From: Bacteroidales bacterium H4
GTDB lineage: Bacteria > Bacteroidota > Bacteroidia > Bacteroidales > Muribaculaceae
Direction: 5' to 3'
Length of the DNA: 57,311 bases
Assembly: GCA_001701165.1 (NCBI GenBank)
Contig: DAAP01000057.1
Coordinates: forward strand, 1 to 57,311
The position numbers and the translations under genes are program-made. Positions within the stretch are counted from its first letter, which is position 1, and each line of letters starts with the position of its first letter. The notes beneath the pieces were generated by a model that was not told where the DNA came from, ran no database searches, and saw only the letters and a list, made by a program, of their open reading frames with translations. Positions 27,270-36,253 of this stretch are shown piece after piece.

Positions 27270-29972
27270 TTATTTTTGCGATTTTATAGCTGCGATGGAT
27301 GCTTCGAGAGTTGCAATTTTGGCTGTTGCATCAGCCTGTTTACGCCGTTCGGCTTCGACAACGGCTGCCGGAGCATTGGCAACAAAGCGATCGTTGGAGA
27401 GTTTGCGCTCTACACTTTGTAGAAAGCCACGGTTGTATTCAAGGTCTTTGGTCAAGCGTTGAAGTTCGGCTTCGGCATCTATGGTCGACTCCATTGGAAT
27501 GTTGAATTCGGTAGTTCCAACCATAAACGATGCGGCCAACGGGTCTTTTTCGGCATTCTCGTTAATGCCATTAATGTTGGCCAATTTTGTGATTACTACA
27601 GTTGGAATGCCTTTGTCAAGAGCCCCCAGGACATTAAGATCTAACGCTTGACGCGGCGAAAGACCTTTTGCCGCACGAGTTCCGCGTACGGCAGCAACGA
27701 TTTCTTGTGCTACGGCCATAGCGTCAATGAGCGTAGGCGAGTATTCGACTGCCTTGGGGGCAGAGGCATACATCACAGATTCACCGGGGCGGCGTTGTCG
27801 AAGGTTCTGCCATAGTTCTTCGGTTATGAAAGGCATGAAAGGATGTAACAGGCGCAGCAGTGCATCCATGTATTCGATGGCGTGTTCGTAAGTTGTGCTG
27901 TCGATGGGTTTGCCGTATTCCGGTTTTATCATCTCGAGATACCATGACGAATAGTCATCGCGGACCAGGCGGTATATAGCCATAAGAGCCTCATTGAGGC
28001 GGAATTTTTCGAATAGGTCGTCCACCAGCTCTATTGTCTGTGATAGACGTGCCTTAAACCAAAGATTGGCTTTCTCAGACACTTCGGTAGGCTTGATTGT
28101 GTCATCTACTTGCCATCCGCTGAGTAGACGGAATGCATTCCACAGCTTGTTGCAGAAGTTACGCCCCTGCTCGCAGAGGTGTTCGTCAAAGAGGATGTCG
28201 TTGCCGGCGGGAGCGGCCAGCAGCATTCCCATGCGGACGCCATCGGCTCCATATTTGTCAATGAGTTCGATTGGGTCTGGCGAGTTGCCAAGGCTCTTTG
28301 ACATCTTGCGGCCAAGATTGTCGCGTACAATGCCGGTAAAGTAGACGTTGCGGAATGGGTATGTGCCAATGTATTCGTATCCGGCCATAATCATTCGTGC
28401 TACCCAGAAGAATATGATGTCCGGCCCGGTTACAAGTGTTGCTGTCGGATAGTAGTATTTGATTTCTTCGTTGTCCGGGTTGTTGATGCCGTCAAATAAT
28501 GTGATAGGCCACAGCCACGATGAGAACCAAGTGTCAAGGGCATCAGGGTCGCGTTTAAGGTCTGAAAGTTGTAGCGCTTCGTTGCCAGAATCTTTACGCG
28601 CGATTTTGAGCGCCTCTTCCTCGTTAATGGCCACTGCAATACACGTTTTGCCATTGGTATCTTCGTAATACCATGCGGGGATGCGGTGCCCCCACCATAG
28701 CTGGCGACTTATACACCAGTCCTTGATGCCGTCCATCCATGCGCGGTAGGTATTCTTGTATTTCTCGGGGACGAAGCGGATAACATCATCCATCACGGGA
28801 GGCGTTGCGATTTCGGCGAAGTGTTTCATCGAAACAAACCATTGCAGGGACAATCGTGGCTCGATAGCCACCTTTGTGCGCTCGCTGTATCCCACGTTGT
28901 TGGTGTAGTCTTCGACGCGTTCAAGCAGTCCGGCTTTTTGGAGGTCTTCGGTGATGGCCTTACGGCATTCAAAGCGATCCATGCCAACATACATTCCGGC
29001 TGTTGTCGCAATGGTGGCGTCATCATTAAATATGTCTATGGACTCGAGATTGTGTGTCTTGCCTAGCAGATAGTCGTTTTTGTCATGTGCAGGCGTGACT
29101 TTGAGACATCCTGTGCCGAACTCAATGTCTACATATCTATCTTCGATTACAGGAATTTCACGACCTACCAAAGGCACAATTACACGATGTCCATGCAGCC
29201 ATGTGTTCTTAGGGTCCTTGGGATTGATGCACATTGCCGTATCTCCCATGATAGTCTCGGGTCGTGTTGTGGCCACCAATGCGTAGTGCCGTCCGTTTTC
29301 GTCTGTGTGTACCACTTGACCTTCGGTAGGGGCAATCTCGCAATCATCGGCAAGGTAGTATCGCAAATAGAAGAGGTGGCTGTGTTCTTGGACGTAGTTT
29401 ACTTCGTCATCGGATATGGCCGTAAGGTTTGCAGGGTCCCAGTTGACCATGTGTAGGCCGCGATATAGCAACCCTTTGTTGTAAAGGTCGACGAAAACTT
29501 TAGTAACGGCTTCGGAGCGCGGAACATCCATTGTGAAAGCCGTACGTTCCCAGTCGCATGAGGCTCCAAGGCGCCGCAGTTGTTTGAGTATGATGCCGCC
29601 GTGTGTTTCCGTCCAATCCCATACGTGTTTTAGAAACTCTTCGCGTGTAAGGTCGCTTTTCTTGATGCCTTCTTTGGCGAGTTTGGAGATAACTTTTGTC
29701 TCGGTAGCAATAGCGGCATGGTCGGTGCCGGGTACCCAAATGGCGTTTTTACCTTGGATGCGGGCACGACGCACCAGGATGTCTTGTATAGTATTGTTGA
29801 GCATATGCCCCATATGAAGAACGCCTGTAACGTTTGGCGGTGGGATGACGATGGAATAAGGCTCGCGTCCGTCAGGTACACTGTGAAACATGTTGTGCTG
29901 CATCCAGTATTCGTACCATTTGCCTTCGACGGCTTCGGGATTATATTTGGGGGGCAGGTTGTTGATGCTCAT
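27270..29972 (-). CDS. valS: valyl-tRNA synthetase
   Basis: Class I aminoacyl-tRNA synthetase charging tRNA-Val. The HIGH motif appears as PPPNVTGVLHMGHML near residue 45 and the KMSKS motif as GRKMSKSLGN near 540. The CP1 editing domain is recognisable in VATTRPETIMGDTAM near 235, and the C-terminus ends in the coiled-coil arm typical of ValRS (ELQRLTKDLEYNRGFLQSVERK). Length 900 aa. A TAATTTTG box upstream at 30024-30031 (minus strand) fits a promoter. Confidence 0.97.
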   Translation of the reverse strand: MSINNLPPKYNPEAVEGKWYEYWMQHNMFHSVPDGREPYSIVIPPPNVTGVLHMGHMLNNTIQDILVRRARIQGKNAIWVPGTDHAAIATETKVISKLAKEGIKKSDLTREEFLKHVWDWTETHGGIILKQLRRLGASCDWERTAFTMDVPRSEAVTKVFVDLYNKGLLYRGLHMVNWDPANLTAISDDEVNYVQEHSHLFYLRYYLADDCEIAPTEGQVVHTDENGRHYALVATTRPETIMGDTAMCINPKDPKNTWLHGHRVIVPLVGREIPVIEDRYVDIEFGTGCLKVTPAHDKNDYLLGKTHNLESIDIFNDDATIATTAGMYVGMDRFECRKAITEDLQKAGLLERVEDYTNNVGYSERTKVAIEPRLSLQWFVSMKHFAEIATPPVMDDVIRFVPEKYKNTYRAWMDGIKDWCISRQLWWGHRIPAWYYEDTNGKTCIAVAINEEEALKIARKDSGNEALQLSDLKRDPDALDTWFSSWLWPITLFDGINNPDNEEIKYYYPTATLVTGPDIIFFWVARMIMAGYEYIGTYPFRNVYFTGIVRDNLGRKMSKSLGNSPDPIELIDKYGADGVRMGMLLAAPAGNDILFDEHLCEQGRNFCNKLWNAFRLLSGWQVDDTIKPTEVSEKANLWFKARLSQTIELVDDLFEKFRLNEALMAIYRLVRDDYSSWYLEMIKPEYGKPIDSTTYEHAIEYMDALLRLLHPFMPFITEELWQNLRQRRPGESVMYASAPKAVEYSPTLIDAMAVAQEIVAAVRGTRAAKGLSPRQALDLNVLGALDKGIPTVVITKLANINGINENAEKDPLAASFMVGTTEFNIPMESTIDAEAELQRLTKDLEYNRGFLQSVERKLSNDRFVANAPAAVVEAERRKQADATAKIATLEASIAAIKSQK

Positions 29973-30023
29973 TTGAATATTATGTATTTATGTATTATAG
30001 TCGTTTTTTGTCTAAATCAATCG

Positions 30024-30054
30024 CAAAATTACTAAATTTCGGCTGAAAAGCCAA
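30024..30054 (-). promoter_or_regulatory. predicted valS operon promoter
   Basis: Minus strand TTG (30054-30052), 20 nt, then TAATTTTG (30031-30024), close to the Bacteroidetes consensus, 50 nt before the valS ATG. Confidence 0.5.
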
Positions 30055-30220
30055 TATATAAGGCGAAAAGTGCTGACACAAGGCATGGCCAGCGGACTAA
30101 AAGGCTTTTATTAGAATTGTTGCTGAGATCCGTTTCCGCATATAGTCGCAGGACTTCTTCGCGGATTGATTGCCGTTTTCATCTCGGCAGACTCTGAAAT
30201 CTTATCATCTTTTGACTCTT

Positions 30221-30937
30221 TTAGGAGTCAACTTTTTCAGGGCGAGACAGTTTCTTTTCATCGAAAACAAGTTTATATCCTAAGCCACGAATATTGACTA
30301 TGTCTATGGATGTTGACAGGGCTAAGTGCCTTCTGATTTTGTGTATAAAACCATGCAATCGGTTGACGTGGCTATAGTCAGATGAGCCCCAAATGAGCGA
30401 TGATATATTTCGGCTTTCGATAATGCATCCGGGGTGGGTCATCAGTTCGCTTAGCACAATTGTTTCGGTATACGTGAGTATGGCCTCCTTGTCTCCAATG
30501 GTAAGCTTGTTTCGCTTGATGTCTAAATCACAGTCTCCGACCGAGTACTTCATATTTGTATTGTCCATCTTTCGGAAGCGTAGGTGAGCTCTTACACGCG
30601 CCATTAATTCGGCAAGGACAAAGGGCTTGCGGATGTAGTCGTTGGCGCCTTTGTCGTAACCTTGTAGTAGGTCCTCTGTGTCTGTACGTGCGGTAAGTAT
30701 CAGTACCGGCATATTGTACCCAATGCGACGTATAGATTCAAGCATTGAAAATCCATCCATGCCGGGCATCATTACGTCCGCAATTACAAGATCCGGGTGT
30801 TTTATTGATACAAGTTGTATCCCGGTTGCTCCATCGCCGGCGGTGCTTACTTCATATCCTTCGTGTTGCAGTGCGTCTTTGATGATATATACCATGTTTT
30901 CATCATCATCGACTACAAGAATTTTGTCCCTATGCAT
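30221..30937 (-). CDS. rprY: response regulator, OmpR/RprY type
   Basis: 238-aa two-component regulator. The receiver domain (1-120) has KILVVDDDENM with the acidic pocket, VIADVMMPGMDG with the phosphoacceptor Asp near residue 54, LILTART and the conserved lysine in NDYIRKPF. The C-terminal winged helix (about 135-230) is OmpR-like (LTYTETIVLSELMTHPG, SSDYSHVNRLHGFIHKIRRHL). The name rests on resemblance to Bacteroides RprY and should be read as likely. It starts 9 bp after the kinase gene stop, so both are made together. A GACTC hairpin (30207-30236) covers the stop region. Confidence 0.88.
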   Translation of the reverse strand: MHRDKILVVDDDENMVYIIKDALQHEGYEVSTAGDGATGIQLVSIKHPDLVIADVMMPGMDGFSMLESIRRIGYNMPVLILTARTDTEDLLQGYDKGANDYIRKPFVLAELMARVRAHLRFRKMDNTNMKYSVGDCDLDIKRNKLTIGDKEAILTYTETIVLSELMTHPGCIIESRNISSLIWGSSDYSHVNRLHGFIHKIRRHLALSTSIDIVNIRGLGYKLVFDEKKLSRPEKVDS

Positions 30938-30946
30938 ATCAATACA

Positions 30947-32254
30947 TTATTTTTTGTTTTTAGAGAAGAAGATGGTGAACGTAGTGCCTATGCCTTTAGT
31001 GCTTGTGACATTTATGCGCCATCCCATTTTGGTCAAAACTTGGTTTACATAATACAGCCCAAGTCCATATCCGGGGACGCAAAGTTGGTTTTCTGACGGC
31101 TCGCGGTAGAACTTCTCAAATATGTGGGGTAGGGCTTTAGCTGATATCCCATAGCCGTTGTCTGTTATTATGAGTCTGTCGGAGTTGCAATCTATTGTAA
31201 TGATTGTATTGTTCCCCGAGTATTTTGCTGCATTGTCTATGATGTTGGTTAGGATGCTGTTAAAGTGTTGAGAGTCTGTAAACACGACCAGGTCTTCAGG
31301 GGTGACGTTGACCTTGAATGTTATAGGCTTCGAGCTTTTGATGCGTATGGTCTCAATGACAATGTCTATGGCAGAGGAGACGTATACGGGTGTGACATCC
31401 AGTGCTATAGCGCGCATGCGTTTCATGCTGGTAATCAAAATGTTGTTAATCATTTCGGTCAGCAGGTGCAGGCGTTGTGTGATGATGCCTAGCAATTTGG
31501 TGTTGCGCTCCTTGTCTATTGGCTCGTAATAATTTTGCATAGAGTCGGCCGCAGCCAATGCCGCAGCTAATGGTGTTTTGAGCTCGTGGGTCATGTTGTG
31601 CGTGAAATCATCTTTCATTTCGTCCATTGTTCGCATGTGCCTGATGGTGCGCAGTAAGTACGTAATGAACAATGTGGCTATGGCCATGATGCTTATAGAT
31701 GTAGATAGAATGCCCGCCATTTGCCATAAAACGTAAGCGACCAAGGGCGTGAAACTGGCGGTGTATTCCGGTTGACCATCGTTATGATATTTCAATGAGC
31801 AATGCCACATCTTTTTATCAGATATGGTGTCTCCGTTGCGTATATCGACTTTTTCGGGGTTTAAGCCTTCAAGACGCATCTCAAGTCTGAATAAGCTGTC
31901 CAGTATGTGCATGTTTGGATGTCGGTCTTCGGGGTCGAATCCCTCGTGCATTGTTTCGGCTAGGCTGTTGGCAATTTGCTCCGGGATGTCCGAAAAATAG
32001 TATTGACCATTAGGCGCTTTTTTGCCGACGATATCAAAGTTGGCGAGTGTGAAAACCGAATCATTCAAAGAATAAAGGTTGCGAACGCGCACAATTAATT
32101 CCATAAAGTCGGCACGGCGCAAGCAGTTTTCTGCAGTCTGAATTGTTTCTTCTTTGATAGTAATGTATAATTCGGACAAGTTGAAAACGTTCGCTACCAT
32201 CATAAAAAATAGAGCAAAAATAGCAATTCGCGTGGTGTATTTAAACGTTTTCAT
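30947..32254 (-). CDS. rprX: sensor histidine kinase, RprX-like
   Basis: 435-aa membrane kinase. The first membrane helix is about residues 8-25, a periplasmic sensing region runs to about 165, and the second helix is about 172-200. The dimerisation domain holds the phosphorylated histidine in MTHELKTPLAAALAAADS near 225, and the ATP domain has NIIDNAAKYSG (N box), ITDNGYGISA (G1) and PGYGLGLYYVNQVL (G2). It is transcribed away from the radical SAM gene at 32400 and shares a 145-bp divergent region with it, with a TACTTTTG box near 32260-32267. The signal is unknown. Confidence 0.88.
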   Translation of the reverse strand: MKTFKYTTRIAIFALFFMMVANVFNLSELYITIKEETIQTAENCLRRADFMELIVRVRNLYSLNDSVFTLANFDIVGKKAPNGQYYFSDIPEQIANSLAETMHEGFDPEDRHPNMHILDSLFRLEMRLEGLNPEKVDIRNGDTISDKKMWHCSLKYHNDGQPEYTASFTPLVAYVLWQMAGILSTSISIMAIATLFITYLLRTIRHMRTMDEMKDDFTHNMTHELKTPLAAALAAADSMQNYYEPIDKERNTKLLGIITQRLHLLTEMINNILITSMKRMRAIALDVTPVYVSSAIDIVIETIRIKSSKPITFKVNVTPEDLVVFTDSQHFNSILTNIIDNAAKYSGNNTIITIDCNSDRLIITDNGYGISAKALPHIFEKFYREPSENQLCVPGYGLGLYYVNQVLTKMGWRINVTSTKGIGTTFTIFFSKNKK

Positions 32255-32329
32255 AGGAGCAAAAGTACGAATATTTTTCGGAATATATACAATTAGTATT
32301 ACTCAAACTAAGACTAATTAAGGGAAGAA

Positions 32330-32363
32330 TTTGCATTATACATATTTTTTGATGTTATCTTTG
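32330..32363 (+). promoter_or_regulatory. predicted promoter of the RiPP maturase locus
   Basis: TATCTTTG at 32356-32363 is a consensus -7 element; TTTG at 32330-32333 is 22 nt upstream, 3 nt longer than the usual spacing. The first ATG is 37 nt downstream. Confidence 0.55.
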
Positions 32364-32399
32364 CATTGCACATAAACAGTGATTATAAAAACGCAGTAG

Positions 32400-32687
32400 A
32401 TGAAAGACAGTGCATATAACATATTCAGCACAGACGCCGATGGTAAGTCGTTGGTGTTCAATGCTTATACCAGGCGCTTCTTTCGGGTTTCTGAAAAGAA
32501 TACGCATAGGCTTAGAGAAATCATAGCTGATATAGACCGATATGCGGATGTATGGAATATGCCGGGCTATGTTCAACGTTGCGTGATAACGGGTTTGTTA
32601 TTGATGATAACAAATCCGAGTATGATCTATTGTACAAATCCTTTGAGGCATATCGCACCGAGCCCGCGTATACTCTGCTGGTTATGA
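32400..32687 (+). pseudogene. N-terminal part of radical SAM maturase, out of frame
   Basis: Begins with ATG at a normal distance from the promoter: MKDSAYNIFSTDADGKSLVF then NAYTRRFFRVSEKN. Such an opening (YN-F, DGK, FNA-T) is typical of the N-terminal region of Bacteroidales peptide maturases, which would run straight into the radical SAM domain. Here this frame ends at 32687 after becoming non-homologous-looking around residue 55, while the rest of the maturase continues in the -1 frame from ATG 32552. No classical slippery heptamer lies in the overlap (32531-32687). A single-base indel, or genuine two-protein organisation with translational coupling, explains it. Confidence 0.55.
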
Positions 32688-33688
32688 CGTCATATGCGTG
32701 CAACTTTTCGTGTTGGTACTGTGTCCAAAAGCATAAAAGTGTCGCCTTGACAGTTGATGCCGAAGAGAAAATCAGATCTCATATAGCACGCTATTTGCAC
32801 GACAATGAAATCACATCGTTCAATTTGTCTTGGTTCGGAGGCGAGCCACTGCTTAATTATGACAGTATATACAGGCTTTCGTATTTTGCTGCCGAGTATT
32901 GCCGAGACAACGATATTGACTTTATGTCCAGCATTACCACTAACGGATCTCTGCTTACAAAGGAAATGATAAGTGAAATGTCCGGATTAAACTTTCGTAG
33001 TTTCCAAATTACCTTAGATGGCAATAAACATTGCCATAATGCCACGCGGTACAATGCTACTATTAGCGACTCATTCTCCTTAATTCTCCATAATATATAT
33101 ACACTGTGCGATATAATCCCCGAGGCAAATGTGATTGTACGAATCAACTACACAAAGGATAATCTTGACGAAATCTTTGTTGCACAGATTGATACGGTCT
33201 TGGCTCCATTCCGTGATCGAGTGCAGATAATGTTCCGCAAGGTCTGGCAGGAGAAATTCTCTGACAAACTCAGCGCCAAAGTCGGGACTATTATGGAAGA
33301 CTTGGTCCGTAGAGGGTACAAAGTGTTCCATGACTTTGACAACCCGGCACCGTGTTATGTGGAGAAGGCCCACTATCATGCCGTATTTCCGGATGGGACC
33401 GTAGATCGTTGTTCCAATGTCGACATGTCTCGGTCTCGTGGCGTGCTGCTTCATGACGGATCGATAAGATGGAATGTGCGACCGCAAGAATGTGATACCA
33501 ACATTTTTACCGCCGAGTCAGAATGCCGTAGATGCAAATACCTGCCTCTTTGTTTTGGGCCGTGTCCAAAGCGAAGAATGGTCGAAAGCAAAAAGAACGG
33601 CTGTATCAGATGCCAATACGAAGATAAGGACAGCGTATTTGCGTCTGAGATCTTGAACTATGTACGCATAAAGGAGGCTGCTATATGA
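32552..33688 (+). CDS. radical SAM/SPASM peptide maturase
   Basis: 378-aa predicted maturase of a ribosomally made peptide. The radical SAM motif CNFSCWYC is at residues 50-57 (CX3CX2C, ligating the 4Fe-4S cluster that cleaves S-adenosylmethionine), followed by SWFGGEPLLNYD near 94, and FQITLDGNKHCHN near 155. The C-terminal SPASM region has CSNVD, then CDTN, CRRCKYLPLCFGPCPKR and CIRC, enough cysteines for auxiliary clusters. It ends AAI with a TGA that overlaps the next ATG (ATGA at 33685-33688). The ATG at 32552 lies inside the 32400 frame. The nearby GG-leader peptide at 33925 is the probable substrate. Confidence 0.88.
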   Translation: MEYAGLCSTLRDNGFVIDDNKSEYDLLYKSFEAYRTEPAYTLLVMTSYACNFSCWYCVQKHKSVALTVDAEEKIRSHIARYLHDNEITSFNLSWFGGEPLLNYDSIYRLSYFAAEYCRDNDIDFMSSITTNGSLLTKEMISEMSGLNFRSFQITLDGNKHCHNATRYNATISDSFSLILHNIYTLCDIIPEANVIVRINYTKDNLDEIFVAQIDTVLAPFRDRVQIMFRKVWQEKFSDKLSAKVGTIMEDLVRRGYKVFHDFDNPAPCYVEKAHYHAVFPDGTVDRCSNVDMSRSRGVLLHDGSIRWNVRPQECDTNIFTAESECRRCKYLPLCFGPCPKRRMVESKKNGCIRCQYEDKDSVFASEILNYVRIKEAAI

Positions 33689-33894
33689 CCAAACATAACA
33701 TAGAATACAAAGTATTTCTTGAGGGCAGGAATGCCTCATCGAATATGATATATGTTTTTATAGGCCCGCGAATTAATTCTCAGGCAGGCAACTACTTGTC
33801 GATGGTCTATACAACGCAATGCTCTTTGCTATATGCGTTGGCCATGAACAAACGCTTGATTTCATTTTTAAGGAAATCAAGAACACAACTCTAA
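33685..33894 (+). CDS. small ORF coupled to the maturase
   Basis: 69-aa protein beginning MTKHNIEYKVFLEGRNASSN with a hydrophobic middle (IYVFIGPRI, SMVYTTQCSLLYALAM) and a basic end. Its start codon overlaps the maturase stop as ATGA, a strong sign of coupling, and the precursor follows 30 bp later. I do not recognise it. It could be a small partner protein, a truncated homologue of a longer accessory protein or an immunity factor; none is supported directly. Confidence 0.55.
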   Translation: MTKHNIEYKVFLEGRNASSNMIYVFIGPRINSQAGNYLSMVYTTQCSLLYALAMNKRLISFLRKSRTQL

Positions 33895-33924
33895 CGAATT
33901 TGAAAACACAAAAAATAGTATTAT

Positions 33925-34098
33925 ATGGGAAAGAAAACTATTAAGGTATCTGACTTAGAACTCTTGGATGAAGCCAAACAGTTGGTGATACGAGGAGGCA
34001 AAGGTGGTGGGCCAGACGATCCGGCCGATCCGAATGGAATTATCAATAAGAATAATTGCCCCACGTATGGTAATTGTAGACAGATATGTGGAACCTAA
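33925..34098 (+). CDS. RiPP-like precursor peptide with double-glycine leader
   Basis: 57-aa peptide that starts MGKKTIKVSDLELLDEAK, followed by QLVIRGGKGGG at residues 19-29 and a core with DDPADPN, NNCPTYGNCRQICGT. Cysteines are at 45, 51 and 55. The GG at 24-25 (or the later GGG) is the expected C39 peptidase cleavage site, leaving a core of about 30 residues. It is encoded immediately after the maturase and coupled ORF, in the position typical of Bacteroidales GG-leader natural product precursors. It resembles the leader of the peptide at 51890-52015. Type of modification is unknown; Cys thioether links are a reasonable guess. Confidence 0.8.
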   Translation: MGKKTIKVSDLELLDEAKQLVIRGGKGGGPDDPADPNGIINKNNCPTYGNCRQICGT

Positions 34099-34170
34099 GT
34101 CAAAAGTAAGTTAAATCCAAAGGGAAATAATAGAATAGATAAATTGTGTAGAATTTCACTTGGATAGTTT

Positions 34171-34209
34171 GCCGAGCTGATGGTGTGATATCATTGGCCG
34201 GCTTTTTTT
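34171..34209 (+). terminator. terminator of the RiPP locus
   Basis: An imperfect stem starting GCCGAGCTGATG and closing CATTGGCCGGC, followed by TTTTTTT. It is 70 bp past the precursor stop codon. Confidence 0.55.
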
Positions 34210-34426
34210 ATGTAGGGCTTTATCGGTTTTTAAGTGAGTTTCATGCGGATATATGGCCAATTTAAGTATTTGTAGAAGGTTTGAAGGAGTATAATGCCTA
34301 TTGTGTGATATATGGATGGGTGTGCAACCATCATCATGGCTTTGGCTAATCTTTTTTGGCGCCCCTCATTAGTTAGAGATGCCATTTAGTTATCTAAATG
34401 ATCTTGAGCCTATTCCATTTTATACG

Positions 34427-34463
34427 TTTCAACCCTGCCACAGAATCGGTAGCAGGGTTGAAA
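34427..34463. terminator. 12-bp hairpin, TTTCAACCCTGC type
   Basis: TTTCAACCCTGC (34427-34438) and GCAGGGTTGAAA (34452-34463) are perfectly complementary with a 13-nt loop. It is between convergent genes and resembles the hairpin at 41297-41330 in the loop as well. Confidence 0.65.
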
Positions 34464-34509
34464 CTATAGGTTTGAGATAATTAGGAGTGTTTGCATAATT
34501 GTCTCGTTT

Positions 34510-36234
34510 TTATTGGGTGTACATTTGCCAGAGTGTGGCGCCATGTGCAGGGACGTGAACACATACAATGCAGTCCGGTTGCATATCAAGTATTGTCTTT
34601 TCGTCGGATAGGGCTTCAGTGGCATTATAACGTCCCGGACGCAGATGCAAATAATCAAAGGCTGCACGAGGTATTTGCACTTTGATGTCGGCATCACTGC
34701 TGCTGAAATTACATACAATAAAAAGTGTTTCTGTGTCATCGCCACGCATGTACGCGTAGTGATAATGAGGATTTATTCCCGCGTTGTTGTAATTGACATA
34801 CATCAGGTCAAAGAATTTGCCGAGTCTTACTGCTGAATTATCATTGCATAGGCGCAGTACTTTTGTATAAGTTTGTCGCAGTTTCTTTTCATCGGCGGTA
34901 AGTTTGCCTCGGCATGTGCCTTTGGCTAAATGTCGGCGTATCTTCTCGATGCTCCAATAGTCGAAGATTGTTGTACGTCCGTCTTGTCCGCTATATCCTT
35001 CGGCATCAAGTGCCTGTTCTCCGAGTTCCTGCCCCATGTATATCATCATGGAGCCGCGGTCAAAGGTGGCGCTTACGACCAATGCAGGTAGAACAGTGCC
35101 GGCACATCCGGCGAACTGAGGCGATGCATAGCGCTGTTCATCGTGGTTTTCGAGAAAATGCAACATGTGATCGCGGATATCGTCCACGGTTTGCCAGCAG
35201 CCTGTTAGTGCCGCTGCTGATGTGCCGCTGCCGGTGACTATATTTCGTAGAGTATCATATAGTGTTACCTTGTCGTAGAGAAAGTCAAATCCGCAATAGT
35301 GGATGTATTGGCGGTATAATGCCACATCGTATATTTCGGCAATGAATATGATATGTGGATAACGATGTTTGACCTGTGCAATGGCCCAGTTCCAAAACTC
35401 GGCCGGCACCATATGCGCCATGTCACAGCGCATTCCATCAATGCCTTTGCCGGCCCAAAACATCATAATATCAAGCATCTTGTGCCATGTGTCAGGTATG
35501 GGCCGGAAATGTTTGGACCCGTTCCACGGATCAACGCCATAGTTCAACTTGACGGTGTCATACCAATCGTTACGGCTTGGAAACGCCGTGTAGCAATCAT
35601 TGCCGGATGCCCGTGCCGGAAATTCGATATAGACATCATCCGTGCCCGGTTCCCCAAGATTTACACATTGTGGAGCAAACTGCTGTCGTGTAATATAATA
35701 GAAGTTGTTGTTCGGGCTGAAAAACATTTCCTTGTTGTCGTCATCACCGAGGCCTTTGATGTCGTCCGGTGCCGCATCGCTATGGTATTGACGTCCGACG
35801 TGGTTTGGCACGAAGTCAATGATAATCTTTAGCCCGGCATCGTGTGTGCGGTGTACCAACGCTTCAAATTCAGCCATGCGGGTAGGCACGTGTTCGGCCA
35901 AGTCCGGGTCTATGTCGTAGTAGTCGGTGATGGCATATGGGCTGCCGGCGCGACCTTTGACTATGTGTGGATTGTCACGTCGTATGCCGTAACGGGTGTA
36001 GTCTGCATCGTGGGCGTGCTCAATAATGCCCGTATACCATATGTGGGTGACGCCTAAGGACGCAATGTCACGGATTATGGCGTTAGTAATCAGGTTGAGT
36101 TTCCCACAGCCGTTCTTGGTTATAGGCGCTCCGGGTATGGGATTGGGACAATAGTTGGTATATAAACGCGGCAGCATCTGGTATATTACCGGACGCTGCG
36201 CGTTTGTCCCCTTGCGACTGTCAGTCATAGGCAA
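34510..36234 (-). CDS. alpha-amylase family glycosyl hydrolase (GH13), cytoplasmic
   Basis: 574-aa GH13 enzyme without a signal peptide. Conserved regions: IIIDFVPNHVGR (region I, near 133), GIDGMRCDMAHM (region II, nucleophile Asp), FIAEIYDVA (region III, Glu acid/base) and HFLENHDEQRYASP (region IV, Asp). The C-terminal domain has a maltogenic amylase-like beta sandwich (HYHYAYMRGDDTETLFIVCNFSS). Substrate could be maltodextrin or cyclomaltodextrin. ATG 36234 or 36228 (MTDSRKG) are both possible. Its start is 19 bp downstream of the prs stop on the same strand, so they may be co-transcribed. Confidence 0.9.
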   Translation of the reverse strand: MPMTDSRKGTNAQRPVIYQMLPRLYTNYCPNPIPGAPITKNGCGKLNLITNAIIRDIASLGVTHIWYTGIIEHAHDADYTRYGIRRDNPHIVKGRAGSPYAITDYYDIDPDLAEHVPTRMAEFEALVHRTHDAGLKIIIDFVPNHVGRQYHSDAAPDDIKGLGDDDNKEMFFSPNNNFYYITRQQFAPQCVNLGEPGTDDVYIEFPARASGNDCYTAFPSRNDWYDTVKLNYGVDPWNGSKHFRPIPDTWHKMLDIMMFWAGKGIDGMRCDMAHMVPAEFWNWAIAQVKHRYPHIIFIAEIYDVALYRQYIHYCGFDFLYDKVTLYDTLRNIVTGSGTSAAALTGCWQTVDDIRDHMLHFLENHDEQRYASPQFAGCAGTVLPALVVSATFDRGSMMIYMGQELGEQALDAEGYSGQDGRTTIFDYWSIEKIRRHLAKGTCRGKLTADEKKLRQTYTKVLRLCNDNSAVRLGKFFDLMYVNYNNAGINPHYHYAYMRGDDTETLFIVCNFSSSDADIKVQIPRAAFDYLHLRPGRYNATEALSDEKTILDMQPDCIVCVHVPAHGATLWQMYTQ

Positions 36235-36253
36235 TCAAAAGCAGGGTTTAGTA

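Larger units (their letters stand above)
34099..34509. other. gene-free region between precursor and amylase
   Basis: 411 bp with a T-tracted terminator at 34171-34209, an AT-rich middle, and the hairpin at 34427-34463. A 35-codon minus-strand frame (34337-34230) has no support. No other gene seen. Confidence 0.5.

Noticed and set aside
32531..32687. Programmed -1 frameshift in the maturase
   Set aside because: No slippery heptamer nor clear stimulatory hairpin is present in the overlap; an indel is simpler.
34230..34337. 35-codon minus-strand frame (MMMVAHPS start) downstream of the RiPP locus
   Set aside because: No upstream signal, no known motif, lies inside an AT-rich terminator region.
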